Assembly: GCA_027625915.1 (NCBI GenBank)
Contig: JANTQA010000010.1
Coordinates: 1-64,000 of the forward strand
DNA length: 64,000 nucleotides
Reading direction: 5' to 3'
Origin: Anaeramoeba flamelloides
Taxonomy: Eukaryota; Metamonada; Anaeramoebidae
The notes under the pieces: generated by a model
What the model was told of the DNA's origin: nothing
Database searches by the model: none
What the model saw: the letters and a program-made list of their open reading frames with translations, nothing else
Translations under genes and position numbers: made by a program
Shown here: positions 36,930 to 49,038 of the stretch, in pieces
Layout: every line of letters begins with the position of its first letter
Numbering within the stretch: the first letter of the stretch is position 1

Positions 36930-37480
36930 TTTTTTAAATTTTATAAAAAATCATCTTTGTTAGTTAGGGTATTCGTTAATTGACAATAAAAAATTTAGTT
37001 TAATATTAATACCAATTGAATTTATGACTATGGTATTTATTTCTAAATATGTTTGTTGAAATATTTTCAAACAATGAAAAAAATAAATAAAGCACTTTTT
37101 TTTGTGAAAACAATGTAGAACTAATTCCAATAAAAAAAGGGAAATATAGTAAGTACACAAATGATTTTTTTAACAATTAATTTAAATGTTATTAATACTA
37201 TTTGAAAATTTTCTGAGATTAAAGAAGTTATGAAAACGGTTTTTTCAATCAAAAAGGAAATAATCACCACTCAATTTTCACCTCTCAAAAATATCAGATA
37301 TGATGGATATTAGAAAAATTAAAATATTTTATTTATATAATACAATACTTCGAAATAAATTGAATTATTATTAACATTTGAAAAATGGTATTTAAAGATT
37401 TTATATATTTAAATACTATTTTTGAATATTGATTTTAATAAATATATTTTAAAATACATAAACCCAACTTACCTGGATAT
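36930..37480 (+). repeat. Dispersed ~500-base repeat, copy 1
   Basis: Aligns over its length with 62495-63005 and 63006-63680 (AATTTAGTTTAATATTAATA, GAAAACGGTTTTTTCAATCA, AAAATATCAGAT). On the - strand a short frame (FFHCLKIF...INSIGINIKLNFLLSIN) is shared with the other copies, hinting at a decayed coding segment. Class unknown. Confidence 0.75.
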
Positions 37481-38617
37481 CGATTAGATTAATATTTCTC
37501 AACAAATTAAAAATAATAAAATTCAATAAATTTATTATAAACAAAGACAGTATGAAATTATTTTCATTAATTGATAATCCTCAAATCTAGATTTTAAGTT
37601 TATATTTCAGAAAATGAAAATATAAGTCTACGAGAATAACAACTTAGTACCTAACATATCATCAAGTTTTCTAATTTCTTCATAAAATCTTTTGATTTTT
37701 TAAATAAACTAAAAACCTAAAAAAGTAGAATGGCTTAGAGAGTATAATTCTACTTTATAATTATAATCAGATTAAAAAAAAGTATATTAGAAGAAATATA
37801 TCAAGTGATGTAGATCTGAAAAATGCAGCATAATTTTTTATATATTTAAAACTTTTTTACAAGAGAAAAATAAAAGGAATAATATAAATTATTGTTTTTT
37901 TTTTTTTTATTTTGGTAATTCAATTGATGTTTTTATCCTGAATTAAATTATTTGTGTATGGGGGATAAGCACGCAGGAAAATATGATTTTTATTACTAAA
38001 TAATTGATATTATTTTATTTTTTCAAAACAAATAAAAGAACTTTTCATAAATATTTTAATCTAATATATAATCTTTTACAATTATAAAATGATATGAAAA
38101 AATTTGAGAAAAAAAAACATCAAAAGAAAGACGAAAGCAGAGACTAGGATGAAGAACAGTCCAATTTAAATTTTATATATGGGTTCAGTTCATTATATAG
38201 TAATAATAGAAATATATATTATAAATTGTGAAACTTTATGATTCGCAAATGTGGTATCTAGTAATTAAAATGTAAGCCAAATGATTTTTTTAGATCCACA
38301 AGAACAAGTCTAAATTTTCTTCAAATACTACCCCTTGCCAAAATTAAAAATTATATTTTTACTCAAAGTAACCCTGAGTTGAAAAAATTGAATTAAACTT
38401 TTTATAAAACTAAATAATTAGTATGAAGAGCAAAAGGGCTTATGATTTCAAAATAAATACAGCATATTAAATCTGAAATATATGATGAATTTACATGTAT
38501 TACTAGACTAAGGCAATAGATAGATAATCACTCTATTTCTGTAAAAATAAAGTTTATAACCATAAAGAATCATTTTTTTAAAAAAAATTATTAATCGTAA
38601 AAACTTTTTGTACAAGC

Positions 38618-41094
38618 ATGAGTGGTGAATTTGCTGTAATTCTTAAAAAAGATAACTCAAAATCCGTAATTTTACATGACAAAGAAAAAAAAACAAAGAA
38701 AAGGATCAAACCAAAACAAAAGGTTCTCACTGAAGAAGAGTATCTTGAGGGCATGTCTAAAATAATTGGTCGTGACTATTTTCCTGATCTGGAATCTCTA
38801 AAAAAACAATACCAAGAGTTTATTAACAATTTAGAAGGAATCGAAACAAACACAGAACAAGACTCAACACAAACATCAGAAAATAAAAAAATCAATACCA
38901 ATCTTTCACTTGACGAATACCTATCTACCTATACAAGCGAAGACAATTATTCTTTTGAAGAAATATCAGAAAAGGATCGTAAAAAATTTAAAGCGAATCA
39001 CAAATGGTTAAAGGAGTCAGAAGAGCTCAATAAAAAAATGCAGAAACGTGAAAATGGTCCACACCTTTTGACTTGGTCTTACAAAGCCAAAAATGAATTA
39101 ATGTTTGTTCCAAAAGGGTAAGTAACAACATAAAGATTACAACTAAAGAAATCTTTCTGATTTTAGCATTTTTTTTATTTTTTTAATTTATTACGCTTGT
39201 GGAAGAAAGAGGAAAGTCTATTTTGAAAATCAAAAATAAGACAACGAAATTGGTTGGTAAGTGTAACTCTTAAAAGTGTCTGTAGAAAATAAGTTGAAAA
39301 CATTCTCATTATCTTCAAAGAGATACAATCATTTTTCTGAATTAATTTTACTTTTTCACTGATTAAATTGATCAGTGAGATTTCAAAACAAACCCTTCTT
39401 GTTGTGTGTTGATTTTTCTTTGATTTTTTTTACAAAAAACTCTGAAGGAATTTTAACACAAAACCATAAATACAGATTTTGAAAAATTAAATTATTACAT
39501 GAATGCTCGCTTTACTGACTCATAATCATAGCCCACCAAAAGCTGTAAAAATCAAAATTAACACCAAAAGGTGTAAAAATACACCAACAAGTAACAAAAA
39601 AATTGCTAAGAATTGTATTTCTTTTTTAATTCACCGAGGCAATTATTTACAAAAGTGTAAAAAATAATGTATTAATTATAAAACTTTTTTTGATAAATTT
39701 TCTGTTTTTCATTAAGGAACTAGTCTCTATTATTTTTTTTTTGACCAATTTCTAAATAAGGATTCTTTATCTAGAAATAAGTTTAATATGAAAATACAAG
39801 GGGTCTTTCAAATCTAAGTAATTGACAAAAAATTTTCTCTCAATCTCTATTAAATTTAGGTAAAATAATTTAATAAGACTAGTCCCTTAAAGAAGAAACC
39901 TTTTCCACAAGGCGCACAGGAGAGAGGGGAATCTTGCCAATTTATTTGATGTTTTTAAATGACAAAAAATTCCATTTTTTTAAACAATTACAGATGTTTG
40001 GGTTTGTTTTGAATTTGAAAAAATTATTTTCGATTTTCAAATGTTCGTTTCTACCCACAAACCACTTCTTTTCTTTTTATAAAGACAATAGAATGTTACT
40101 AAATACATCAAATATACTGTCAAGTTTCCTGAACCTTTGTGGGCACACTGTAAAAGTATCATTGTTAATGAAAAAATCACAATTTTATTAAAAAAACTTT
40201 GAAAATTACAGTATCATTTTTTACACTTGTGTAGCTTAAAATTATCGGTGAAATGACTTTAAATTTAAACAACACCTACCAAAAAATTTTGAAATTTCTT
40301 GCTCTAAATTCGTAGAAAATATAAAAATCTTCAAGGCTGTAGTATTTTTGTTTGAATAAGGCCAGTAATGAGATAAAACTCCATTATTTGAGTTTATTGG
40401 TCATGTTACTTCAAATCTATTACCATGAGTCGATTTTAATGAAAAGTTAAAAGTAGAGAAATTCAATCAAAAATTATTTTATTATATTTTAAAAAGTATT
40501 TTTAAAATCATCTCGATGAACCCGGTCTTGTTGAATACTCGTCTAACACCAAAAGGTGTTCTAGTTAAAAAATTGCTATTTTTACACCTTACTTAAATTC
40601 AATATATTGATTCCTTTCATTTGGTCAGTCAATTTTGTGTTTAAAAGTTTATGGTATTTCAGAAAAAGTGGGGTATTTTTTTTTTTGCTATTTAATAAAA
40701 AATAATCTTTGTTAGTGGAGCTATTCGTTAATTGACAAAACCAAATTAAGTTAAATATTAGTACAGATTGAATCAATTGCTCAGGTATATAATTCAAAAA
40801 ATATGTTCATTTAAATATTTCCAAAAAATGAAAAAAAAAAAATAAAGAAAAAAGATCAATTGATTTTATTTGAAGAGAAAGAAGTTCAATTCCTATTTTT
40901 CCATAAAAAGAAAAAAAAAGAAAAAGTGTTTAAAAATATCAGTGGAAAAGAGAGAAAGAAATTTTTTCATTTGAGAAAAGAGGTTTTTAAGTAATCAATC
41001 CATGAAAATAAAAATAGCATTTAGGCAAAGTGAAATAACTTTGAAATAAAAAAATATACACTTTTAAATCTGAAAATTACATTTGAATCAAGAT

Positions 41095-41125
<31 letters not shown>

Positions 41126-42559
41126 AAAACTTTGTTTCTGTCAAAGAATACTATTTTCAAAATATGAATTATTTTTTATAATTTACCTTTAAATAACAAA
41201 TTTAAATTAAGTAGAATAATAAACAGCAGTGAATGTTTGATATCTGTGTGAAGTAAATCTGATAAATCAAATATTTTCTTAAAAATTGAAAAACAAAAAT
41301 TCTTTGTTCCATTGAAAAAAACAAGAGTGTTCATTTTGATCCCCAATTAAAGATCCAAATATAATTTCAATAGAAATAAATATGATTTTTCTACCATCAT
41401 TTTCACGGTTTCAGTAATAATAGAATAACACTTTTTTACCAAGTGACTATATCATTTACGTAAGTAAATAAAAAACAATTAGTTCAAAAAATAAAAAAAA
41501 AAAAAAAAAAGCAAAATGATTCAAATTGATTTCAATTTTGAAATTTTCTAAATAATATTTTACTTCTAATATCCATTCAAACCCTTTAAACAAATGCAAT
41601 TTCACTCAATTACAAATGACCTCTTTGACCGGAAAATGGTTTATTTATGGAAGGAAACAGAGAAAGAGAAAAAGAAAAAAAAAGGGTGTCGAGGGATAAC
41701 AACATAATAAAACTTTAAATATCCATTAAGAAAAGAAAAGAAAAGGAAAGGGAAAAGAGAGATAAAATAAATGATTAAATGTGGCTTACGAATAATAAAA
41801 ACTTCTTTATTCAATAATTTATAATCATTCCCAATTCTTTTCCAATTAATTTTTTTTTTTTAACAACTTTTCAATTTTTATTTTCATGTTTTAATATTTT
41901 TAACTCGTATTAATAGAACAAATCAAAATACAATAGGGACATTTAAAAGGCCGGCTAGGGTGATCTCCCATACAAATACGCGTGTTAATACTGAAGAAAT
42001 TGATGATTCTTCTTCGGTTTCATCTGAAATTTCAACACTTTCTGAAATTGAGGAGACGCCGAAAGTACAAGGGTATGGATTTGTTGCGACACCTAGAAGA
42101 GAGGATGATATCCCAATAATGACTTGGGGGAAAATTGCGAGTTTACCTGTTCGGATTGATACTAACAAAAAGAAAAACAAAACAAAATCGGAAACGATAA
42201 TTAAGCAACTGAGTGGTAAAGCACGATTTCAAATTCCTAAATTAGAAATTGGCGAAAAGGCAGCACTTGAAATGTCAAAAAAAGCTAAAGCAAATTTAAA
42301 AAAAAGGAAACAATTAAGATCATTAAGCAATAATAACCATAATTTGAGAAACAATGGAAATGGGAATAATGTTAATAAAATGTCGCAGGCCGGAATTAAG
42401 CTTGTTCAAAAATTCGGTGGCCGTAGTTTATTTGGTAATCAGTTGCTTTCACCAATGGTCTCATTAAATAATTATAGAAAAACTCCCAAATTGTTGACTC
42501 CATTGCGAAATAACAATTATAATTCAAAAAACAGAAACTTTAATTCAAATCGTAAGTGA
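38618..42559 (+). CDS. ESS2/DGCR14-type spliceosome-associated protein
   Basis: Nuclear protein found with late (C complex) spliceosomes in other eukaryotes. Exons 38618-39117 and 41917-42559 (phase 2, GTAAGT...ATAG) give 380 residues, a little shorter than animal ESS2 (about 480). Family motifs in order: KVLTEEEYLEGMSKIIGRDY FPDL near 34-57; the LDEYLSTYTSEDN SFEE block near 105-125; HKWL; the WSYKAKNELMFVPKG block cut by the intron; then FKRPARVISHTNTRV; then GYGFVATP and IMTWGKIASLPVRI. The C-terminus is Asn/Lys-rich. The last coding bases run into a perfect GTAAGT, so a further small exon is possible. The orthology rests on motif order and spacing and I regard it as strong. Confidence 0.9.
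39118..41916 (+). other. 2.8 kb intron of the ESS2-like gene
   Basis: GTAAGT...TAATAG, phase 2. It holds a partial copy of the ~500-base dispersed repeat (40665-40840), palindromic ACACCAAAAGGTGT motifs near 39556 and 40546, an (AC)n(AT)n run at about 41094-41126, and otherwise plain AT-rich sequence. No internal gene. Confidence 0.85.
40665..40840 (+). repeat. Dispersed ~500-base repeat, partial copy
   Basis: Matches the start of the repeat at 36930 and 62495 (AAAAAATAATCTTTGTTAGT, TTCGTTAATTGACAA, AATTGAATCAATT-like blocks). Only about the first 175 bases are recognisable. Confidence 0.65.
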
Positions 42560-42734
42560 ATGAATAGATGAAATATAAAATATTTATTGAAAATTATTAT
42601 ACAAAATATTTAAATTAACAAACAATCAAAAATAATTCAATAATTTTGGTTTTTTTATTTTTTGATTGACTATTTTTTTTAATCTTATTTTAAAATACTA
42701 CTTTAACAAATATGGCATTATGAGATTTTCGTCA

Positions 42735-42765
<31 letters not shown>

Positions 42766-43714
42766 TTATTGAAATATAAAAGATTCAGTACACAGGTAGG
42801 ACAATTTTTTAAACGGGAAAACTAAAAAAAAACCGCGAATTCCACGCGTTGCGACCGCGTAGAATAAAGAGTTTTTTTACGAAAATTCGCGTTTAATTTT
42901 GAGATTTCTTTATTTCTCTTAATACATCTCAAAATAATTTTAATTATTGGAACTGAAAATAAAGAAATAAAATTTCAAATTAAAATAATGTAATAGAATG
43001 ATTTATTTTATTTATTTAATTTGGCCTGTGACCAAAAAATTTAATTAATCCTAAAATTTACAAATAAAAATTATTTTGTTATAATCAAATACTTTTCGAA
43101 AATAAAATTTTTGATCGATCATAAAAAAACAATAGTAAAAATAAAAAAAAAATAATACTTGTTATTGAAAGTAAATTTCTCAAAAAGTTTGGTTTAAATC
43201 AGTGACATAGATTGTCGAATAATATTTTCTCTTTGTTGGTTCATCAGTTTCCCATATTATGTTGGAGTAAATAACCAATAAGATAGAATGGGTGGATTTA
43301 CTAAAGAAGTAATATTTTAATTCGAAAAAGTTAAATTAAAATATGAAAGGACTTATTACCTCTGTTACAACAAAATTTGAATTTGTGTTTACAACCAAAC
43401 AAAAAATATTTTTTCAAAAAACCTATAAAGCAGTGTTTTGGTTAAAAAAGCAACAATTTTTTTTTTTGAAAAAATTTTTATAATAAGTAAAGAATAAAAA
43501 ATGAAAAATTTTTTTGACAAAAAGACAATATTGCTCACGTAACAAATAACTGTTAAGAAATAAAGATTGGTGAGAATGGGTAGAATAGAAAAAAAAATTT
43601 TTTTTAATTCAAAATCCATCTCCAAAAAATTAGGAATTTAATTGTCTCACTCATAAAAGAAAATATGATTTCATGTGTTGAAAAAAATTACTGATGACAT
43701 TTCACAAGTTAGAA

Positions 43715-43744
43715 ATTCCCTTAAAAAAATTTTTTTAAGGGAAT
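43715..43744. repeat. Perfect 30-base palindrome
   Basis: Two exact 15-base arms (ATTCCCTTAAAAAAA and complement) with no loop. It would form a hairpin in RNA or a cruciform in DNA. No gene end lies nearby, so I do not call it a terminator. Confidence 0.85.
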
Positions 43745-45826
43745 AATTTTTCCTTTTTAAAAAAATTTTTGTGATCAATAAAAATTATAAAGCACAGAAA
43801 AAAATTTTTAGGATAGTAATAAGGGTTTCGGCAAAGAAAATTAATACGATTGGAAAAAACTTTGAAAAAAGAAATTTTGTTGATACGATTTTTTTTTTAC
43901 AATTGTTAATAAGTTATAGATTTTGTATTTTTTCAATTTATACTTCATAAATACCTTATAAGAATTCTAATGATAAATCATTTTTTTCATATTTTGTCTT
44001 AAGTTTGAAACTGTTAATTTTAACTTTATGAATTAAGAAAATTATTACATTTAAATTTCAATTGGTCAGTATTTCATCGAATATAAGGGTATGTTTTCCA
44101 ATACAAAAAAATGTGATCTGATCGAACTTGGAATTGGTAAAAAAGTGAAAATTGCCCTTCTTTTCTTCACATCCAAATACAGATTTTTTTTCAAAGCGTT
44201 TAAAGCGTTTAAAAATTTTAAAAGTTTTAAACAGAAAAACACTTTAACTATTTTTGGGGTTTAAAAAATCCCCAATAAAACGCCTTTTACGCGTTTTACA
44301 CGAAAAAACTCCTAAACAAACGCAAAAACGTGAATTTTCGTTGAATTTAACTCATTTAAATGCTATTACGTCCTACCTGTGTATAATTTTTACTTTAATT
44401 ATTCAGAGTATAAATAACAAAATATTATTATTTAATAATGGTATTTAATAAATTTAGTAATTTTTTTTTATTAAAATTATTAATTTCAAATAATTTTATT
44501 TGTTTGAAAATATTTCTTAATTTTGTAAATTTCTATTGATACATTTAGTCTTTGGATTATTACTAACCCACTCAAATAATTGTTTAGAATGTGTTATTAA
44601 TTATTTATTAAAACGAATCACATTTTGATTATTTTTTAAGTTATAAGTTGAATTTTTCAAAGTATTAAAAAAAGTATCCTGTGAAATTTTGAATAGTCGA
44701 TGTTATATTTTTGTGTTCAATAGAAAAGAATGGATAAAGTGATTTGAAACTATTCTTTGAATAAGGATATATTTTTTTCAAGTTTAAAATAATAATTGAT
44801 ATTTTTTTTAGAATTATGTCGATTATTTTTACTAATTTTTTCTAAAACTTGATATTTTTTTTTTAAAAGTTTTTTTCAGCATTTTTTCATCGAAAAAAAG
44901 ATTTTTTATTTCTTCAAATTTAATAATTTTTTTTTATAATAATTTGAAAATAGTTTTTTATAGTATTTTAAACATATAAAAAATAATAAAAAAAAAAGTT
45001 AGATATTTTTCTCATTTTTATAATGTTCTACCTATTCCCAATTGCCTTTTTTCATTGTTCGAGTTCCTCGACTTGTTGTTTTTTAGGTTTTTATGGAAGG
45101 TAAAAAAAATACAAAAAAAATATAAGAATTGATAAAATTTTTCATAATTAGATCGAAGTTAAAATGAATTTAACTTATGGATCTGAAAAAAATGAACTGA
45201 ACTTAAACATAATGTAATCAAGACAACTAATGTAATTTGAAATCAATTGAAAAGAATGGAATTGAACTTTCCACTTAATCTATTGAGTTATTAATGAACT
45301 ATATTTTTGATTTGGGTCGGTAATATATAAAATATTTTTCAAATAAAAGGGCACACCTCTCAAATCATCAATACCATCGAAATTGATTGTTTATACGATA
45401 ATTACTTATTGGTGATTTTCATTTAAATTATTCATTTTTTCATTTTTCGCTTTTTTTGTTTTATGGATATTGAACAGTTGGAAAATGAAAAAGCAAGATA
45501 AGAAGAAACCAATTTGGTAATAATCTACCTGTGTATAAATGGAAACAGTTTAAGTTTGATTTCGAATGATGTAGAAATAGGAATTAAGAAAGACTATTAT
45601 TGGTTTGATGCATGGAACAAAGAAAAGAGAAATAAAGAAAAAACATTCCAACAAAATACCAGATGAATTGCAGGCTTTATCTTGGAAATGAGATTTTAAA
45701 GAACAAAAGTGTTCTTTAAAGAATTATCAATAAAATGTAAAGAACTTTTTCCCAATTCACCTTGTTCAAAGGTTTTAATTGGGTTTATATTTTTTTTCAT
45801 TACAATTTACAAAACAAGATTTCTCA

Positions 45827-46022
45827 TTTCAAATAAAAGGGCAAACCAATTTTTAAAATATTAAATTTTAATTTTTATTGTTTTGTTTTAATGTGTTTTA
45901 AAGATTCGGTTGAGTGTTTTTTTATGTTTTAAAGCGTTTCTTAGATTTTGGAATGATATTACAATTAATTTGATTCATTTATGAATAATTCTTAAAAAAT
46001 TTTGTGCCCTTTTATTTGAAAA
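45827..46022. mobile_element. Small MITE-like element
   Basis: Inverted ends of about 20 bases (TTTCAAATAAAAGGGCA at the left, TGCCCTTTTATTTGAAA at the right). A third copy of the same end motif lies at about 45336, in the left-end orientation, so a larger nested structure is possible. No coding capacity. Confidence 0.6.
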
Positions 46023-46544
46023 AGAGTTTATTTTGGATTTTACTAAAATAAGATATGTGAAGACTGCAAAAAAATAAAAAAATCAAAAAAAAAAAAAAAT
46101 CAAACCAACTTAAAAGAAGTTTTATAAAATAAATCCCTCTTCGAAAATATTCGGTACTTTAATTTTGTAAACTATTAATAAAGTTCTAAATTAAAATTAA
46201 ATAAAGTAACCAATGTCGTTTGAACTATAGTTTTTCAAATATATAAATCTATTTATTAAAATAATATTTTATCAAAAAAAAATTCCATATAAAAGGAAAT
46301 AAAGACGAAGCCAAGTTAATACTCGGGGTCCAAAAAATAACTCTTTAATCAAGTTTTTTCGTTTGGTTTTATTATTTTTTTGACTCTCAATTATATTTCT
46401 TACTTCTCTTTCGCTTTTTTTTGTCTTAGTTTAGAAATAAAAATTTTCTCTTTTCATTTTTTAAATAAAAGATATCCTTTGAATTATAATCTTACCTACA
46501 TTATGACTATGATAAATTTTAAATAAAATGAATTTAGAGTTTAA

Positions 46545-46975
46545 TTGAGTGGTAAAGCGTGCCATAGAGTGTTTCAAGTGCTGTATAGTACCTAGGAATT
46601 TTTTAATTTTTAAAATGATAACGAAATTAAATGTATTTTCTTTACATTTCAAAAAGTAAAAAAAACTTAAGAGCAGTTTTCTTGGGGTTTTCCGTTATAT
46701 TTGTAAAATATATTGATTTTCGTTAGGTTTTTTGTACTTTTTGAAATAAACCGAAAATTTTTTACAATTTTCTATTTATTTCAAAAAGTAAAAACAACCT
46801 AGAACACTTCACAAATAAACAGAAAACTTAAGAAAATCCAAAAAATTTTTTTTCATTTATTTAATTTGAGAAATAAACCGAAAATTAAATAAATTGTCCG
46901 TTTATTTCTCAAAAAAAAAAAAAAAAAAACCTAACAACAAACAGGGAGTAATTTAGTAGAATCATCTCTCTTCAA
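46545..46975 (+). repeat. Composite palindromic element with LINE-type 3' hairpin
   Basis: It starts with a connector (AAGCGTGCCATAGAGTG ... ACCTAGG), then palindromes at 46729-46792 and 46858-46925, separated by the AACCTAGAACACTTCAC connector and reversed ACTTAAG modules. It ends in a short stem (GGGAGTAATTTAG...CATCTCTC) followed by TCAATAAT and an AT run. The order of parts matches 49555-50110. Confidence 0.7.
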
Positions 46976-47445
46976 TAATCAAATAATATATATGTATATA
47001 TATATATATATTTATATATAATATTAATCCCAATAATTCAGTTCCGAAAATCTTTAAAAATAAGTCTGGTCTTCAGATAATCATATTTTTATTTTATTTT
47101 TCAATTACAGTACAAGTAAAAGTTTTTATAATTTACTATTAAAAATACTTGAAGATTTTTTTTATGGTTACTAGTCCCTAAACTGAAAATTTTCCCAACT
47201 TTTTCATTTCAAAAGGGAATAATAAAGAATTCACTTAGTATCCAAATAAATTCAACTTCAAATTTTGTAAAACCTTCTATTTTAACAATTTTTCAAACAA
47301 TAAAAATTATTTTAGTACTTTTTTGGTTACTGAAAACAAATTGAAAAATCCCAATTAATCATTTTTTAAACAAATCTTGTATCACTATAACTCTTCTTTT
47401 TGCTCAGCCAAATCCATTTATTCGGCTAATAAGATAATCCTGAGG

Positions 47446-49038
47446 ATGAATTCAACAAAACTTGAAGAATATGATTCACGAACATCTACAACTGTTCTAA
47501 ATCAAGAAGAGTTTATGTCAAGTCTTCACTTAACATTTCAAAAGAGATCTGAAGAGATATTTAAAGGGCAGACTGCACTTCGTCTCTCGAACTTTCGTTT
47601 ATTTTTTTTTACATCAAGGTTAGGAAATGTTCGTCCCATAGTACCTTTAACAAAACAAAAAAGCATCCAAAAACAAAAACAAAAACAAAATCAAACAAAA
47701 AAACAGAATCAGAAACAAAAACAAAAACAAAAAAAACAGCAAATGCTAAATGAGGAACAATTAGCGGGTGAATTGGTTTATTATTTAAAACACGTTCAAT
47801 GGTTAAAATTAGAACAGGGGATCCAAGAATCGCCCTTACAGATTGGGAAATTGTTTTCAAATATTAAAAAGTTGCAAATCACAAATTGCGATCTAAGTTT
47901 AATCTTTGATCTTCAGCATTTAATATACCACCAATTAGAAGAAGTGAAGTTCGTCTCAAATATCAACGGAATTGACTTCAACGAATTGTTAACTGTTAAA
48001 GGAGAGCAGAATCTTTATGTTTCTCCATTGAACAGAAAAAAGGCAAATAAGAAAAAAAATAAAAAAAACGAAAATCCCAAGAAAAGTGTTTGTAAATTGA
48101 ACACGCTAAGGGCCATCAAGGCGAACCTTCAAGAAATACCGTCAACGATCAAATCAATAAAGTCCTTAACAAATTTAGATTTACAGCACAACTCAATCCC
48201 ACAGATTGCAAATTTAAATTTGAACCCGTTGCTAAGGAAAGTTGATTTGAGTTATAATTTGCTCAGTTCAATCAAATCGGTAAATTCTTGGGAATTTGGG
48301 AACATTGAAGTCCTTTGCTTGAGAGGAAACAAAATCAAAGATATCTCTTGGTTAGAAAATGTACCAAATCTAAAGATTGTTGATCTCAAAAATAATTTGA
48401 TCGAGAAATTTTCGCAGTTGTATGTTTTTCATAAGTTTATTCGGTTAAAGGAATTGATGATCTCTGGAAACCCAATTTCTTCAATCCCAAATTCAAGAGA
48501 ACTAGCCATTTCATGCCTGGTGACGAGAAAACAAAATACGCTTTTTAACCATAATAATCATGGTAATAATATTAATAGGACGAATAGTTATCATCAAAAA
48601 AATAATAGTATGATGGGCAACAGTGCAAATGATAGGCAAATGGAAACATGTGTTAAAATTTTGGATGGAAGAGAAATCTTGGAAAAGGATATTATAATAG
48701 GAAACCAGCTAAAAGATTCCATTGAAGAAATTGAAGAAACTATTCCAAAATTTTGGAATAAGGTTTGTTTAAAAAGAAACTGGTTATCAAAATTTAAAAA
48801 CAACTGTGCTCAGATTATCAATTCAAATAATAATAAAAGTAAAGACAAAATTTCAAAAACTAAAAAAATACCAATTAAATTAACAAAGCAATGGATCGAA
48901 AAAAAAGAACTTAAAATGGATGTTTCAGAAATAAGAACTAAAATTGAAGACCTTTCTGATGAATGGCCAAACAAATATTTAATATTATTAAAAAAGGATA
49001 ACCAATTCACCACTCGAAATAATAAAAAGTTGTATTAA
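47446..49038 (+). CDS. Leucine-rich-repeat protein, nischarin/STK11IP-like
   Basis: Single exon, 530 residues; ATG 47446 chosen, since the 23 codons upstream start only at a TTG. After a Gln/Lys-rich run (about residues 75-100) come about seven leucine-rich repeats between 140 and 360: LFSNIKKLQITNCDLS, then LRAIKANLQEIPSTIKSIKS, LTNLDLQHNSI, LRKVDLSYNLLSS, IEVLCLRGNKIKD, LKIVDLKNNLIE, LKELMISGNPISS, capped by NSRELAIS. The gap between the first repeats and the rest is filled by a Lys-rich insertion. This layout and the NPIS...R cap are those of the nischarin/STK11IP group, scaffold proteins acting in endosomal or kinase signalling; PX or PH domains are not visible. The C-terminal 150 residues are unassigned. 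Confidence 0.8.
   Translation: MNSTKLEEYDSRTSTTVLNQEEFMSSLHLTFQKRSEEIFKGQTALRLSNFRLFFFTSRLGNVRPIVPLTKQKSIQKQKQKQNQTKKQNQKQKQKQKKQQMLNEEQLAGELVYYLKHVQWLKLEQGIQESPLQIGKLFSNIKKLQITNCDLSLIFDLQHLIYHQLEEVKFVSNINGIDFNELLTVKGEQNLYVSPLNRKKANKKKNKKNENPKKSVCKLNTLRAIKANLQEIPSTIKSIKSLTNLDLQHNSIPQIANLNLNPLLRKVDLSYNLLSSIKSVNSWEFGNIEVLCLRGNKIKDISWLENVPNLKIVDLKNNLIEKFSQLYVFHKFIRLKELMISGNPISSIPNSRELAISCLVTRKQNTLFNHNNHGNNINRTNSYHQKNNSMMGNSANDRQMETCVKILDGREILEKDIIIGNQLKDSIEEIEETIPKFWNKVCLKRNWLSKFKNNCAQIINSNNNKSKDKISKTKKIPIKLTKQWIEKKELKMDVSEIRTKIEDLSDEWPNKYLILLKKDNQFTTRNNKKLY

Larger units (their letters stand above)
35780..38617. other. Intergenic region, no gene
   Basis: Contains a palindromic module (36478-36640) and a ~550-base dispersed repeat (36930-37480). 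The remainder is plain AT-rich sequence. No exon-like stretch with recognised similarity. Confidence 0.6.
42560..47445. other. Intergenic region, no gene
   Basis: 4.9 kb. Contains a GC-rich patch (42830-42894), a perfect 30-base palindrome (43715-43744), a CG-containing inverted stretch near 44195-44299, a MITE-like element (45827-46022) and a composite palindromic element (46545-46975), followed by an (AT)n run (about 46986-47020). Short frames here show no similarity that I recognise. Confidence 0.6.

Noticed and set aside
39556-40600. Element bounded by the two ACACCAAAAGGTGT palindromes in the ESS2 intron
   Set aside because: The motif is itself a palindrome, so the two copies do not define element ends, and flanking similarity is too short.
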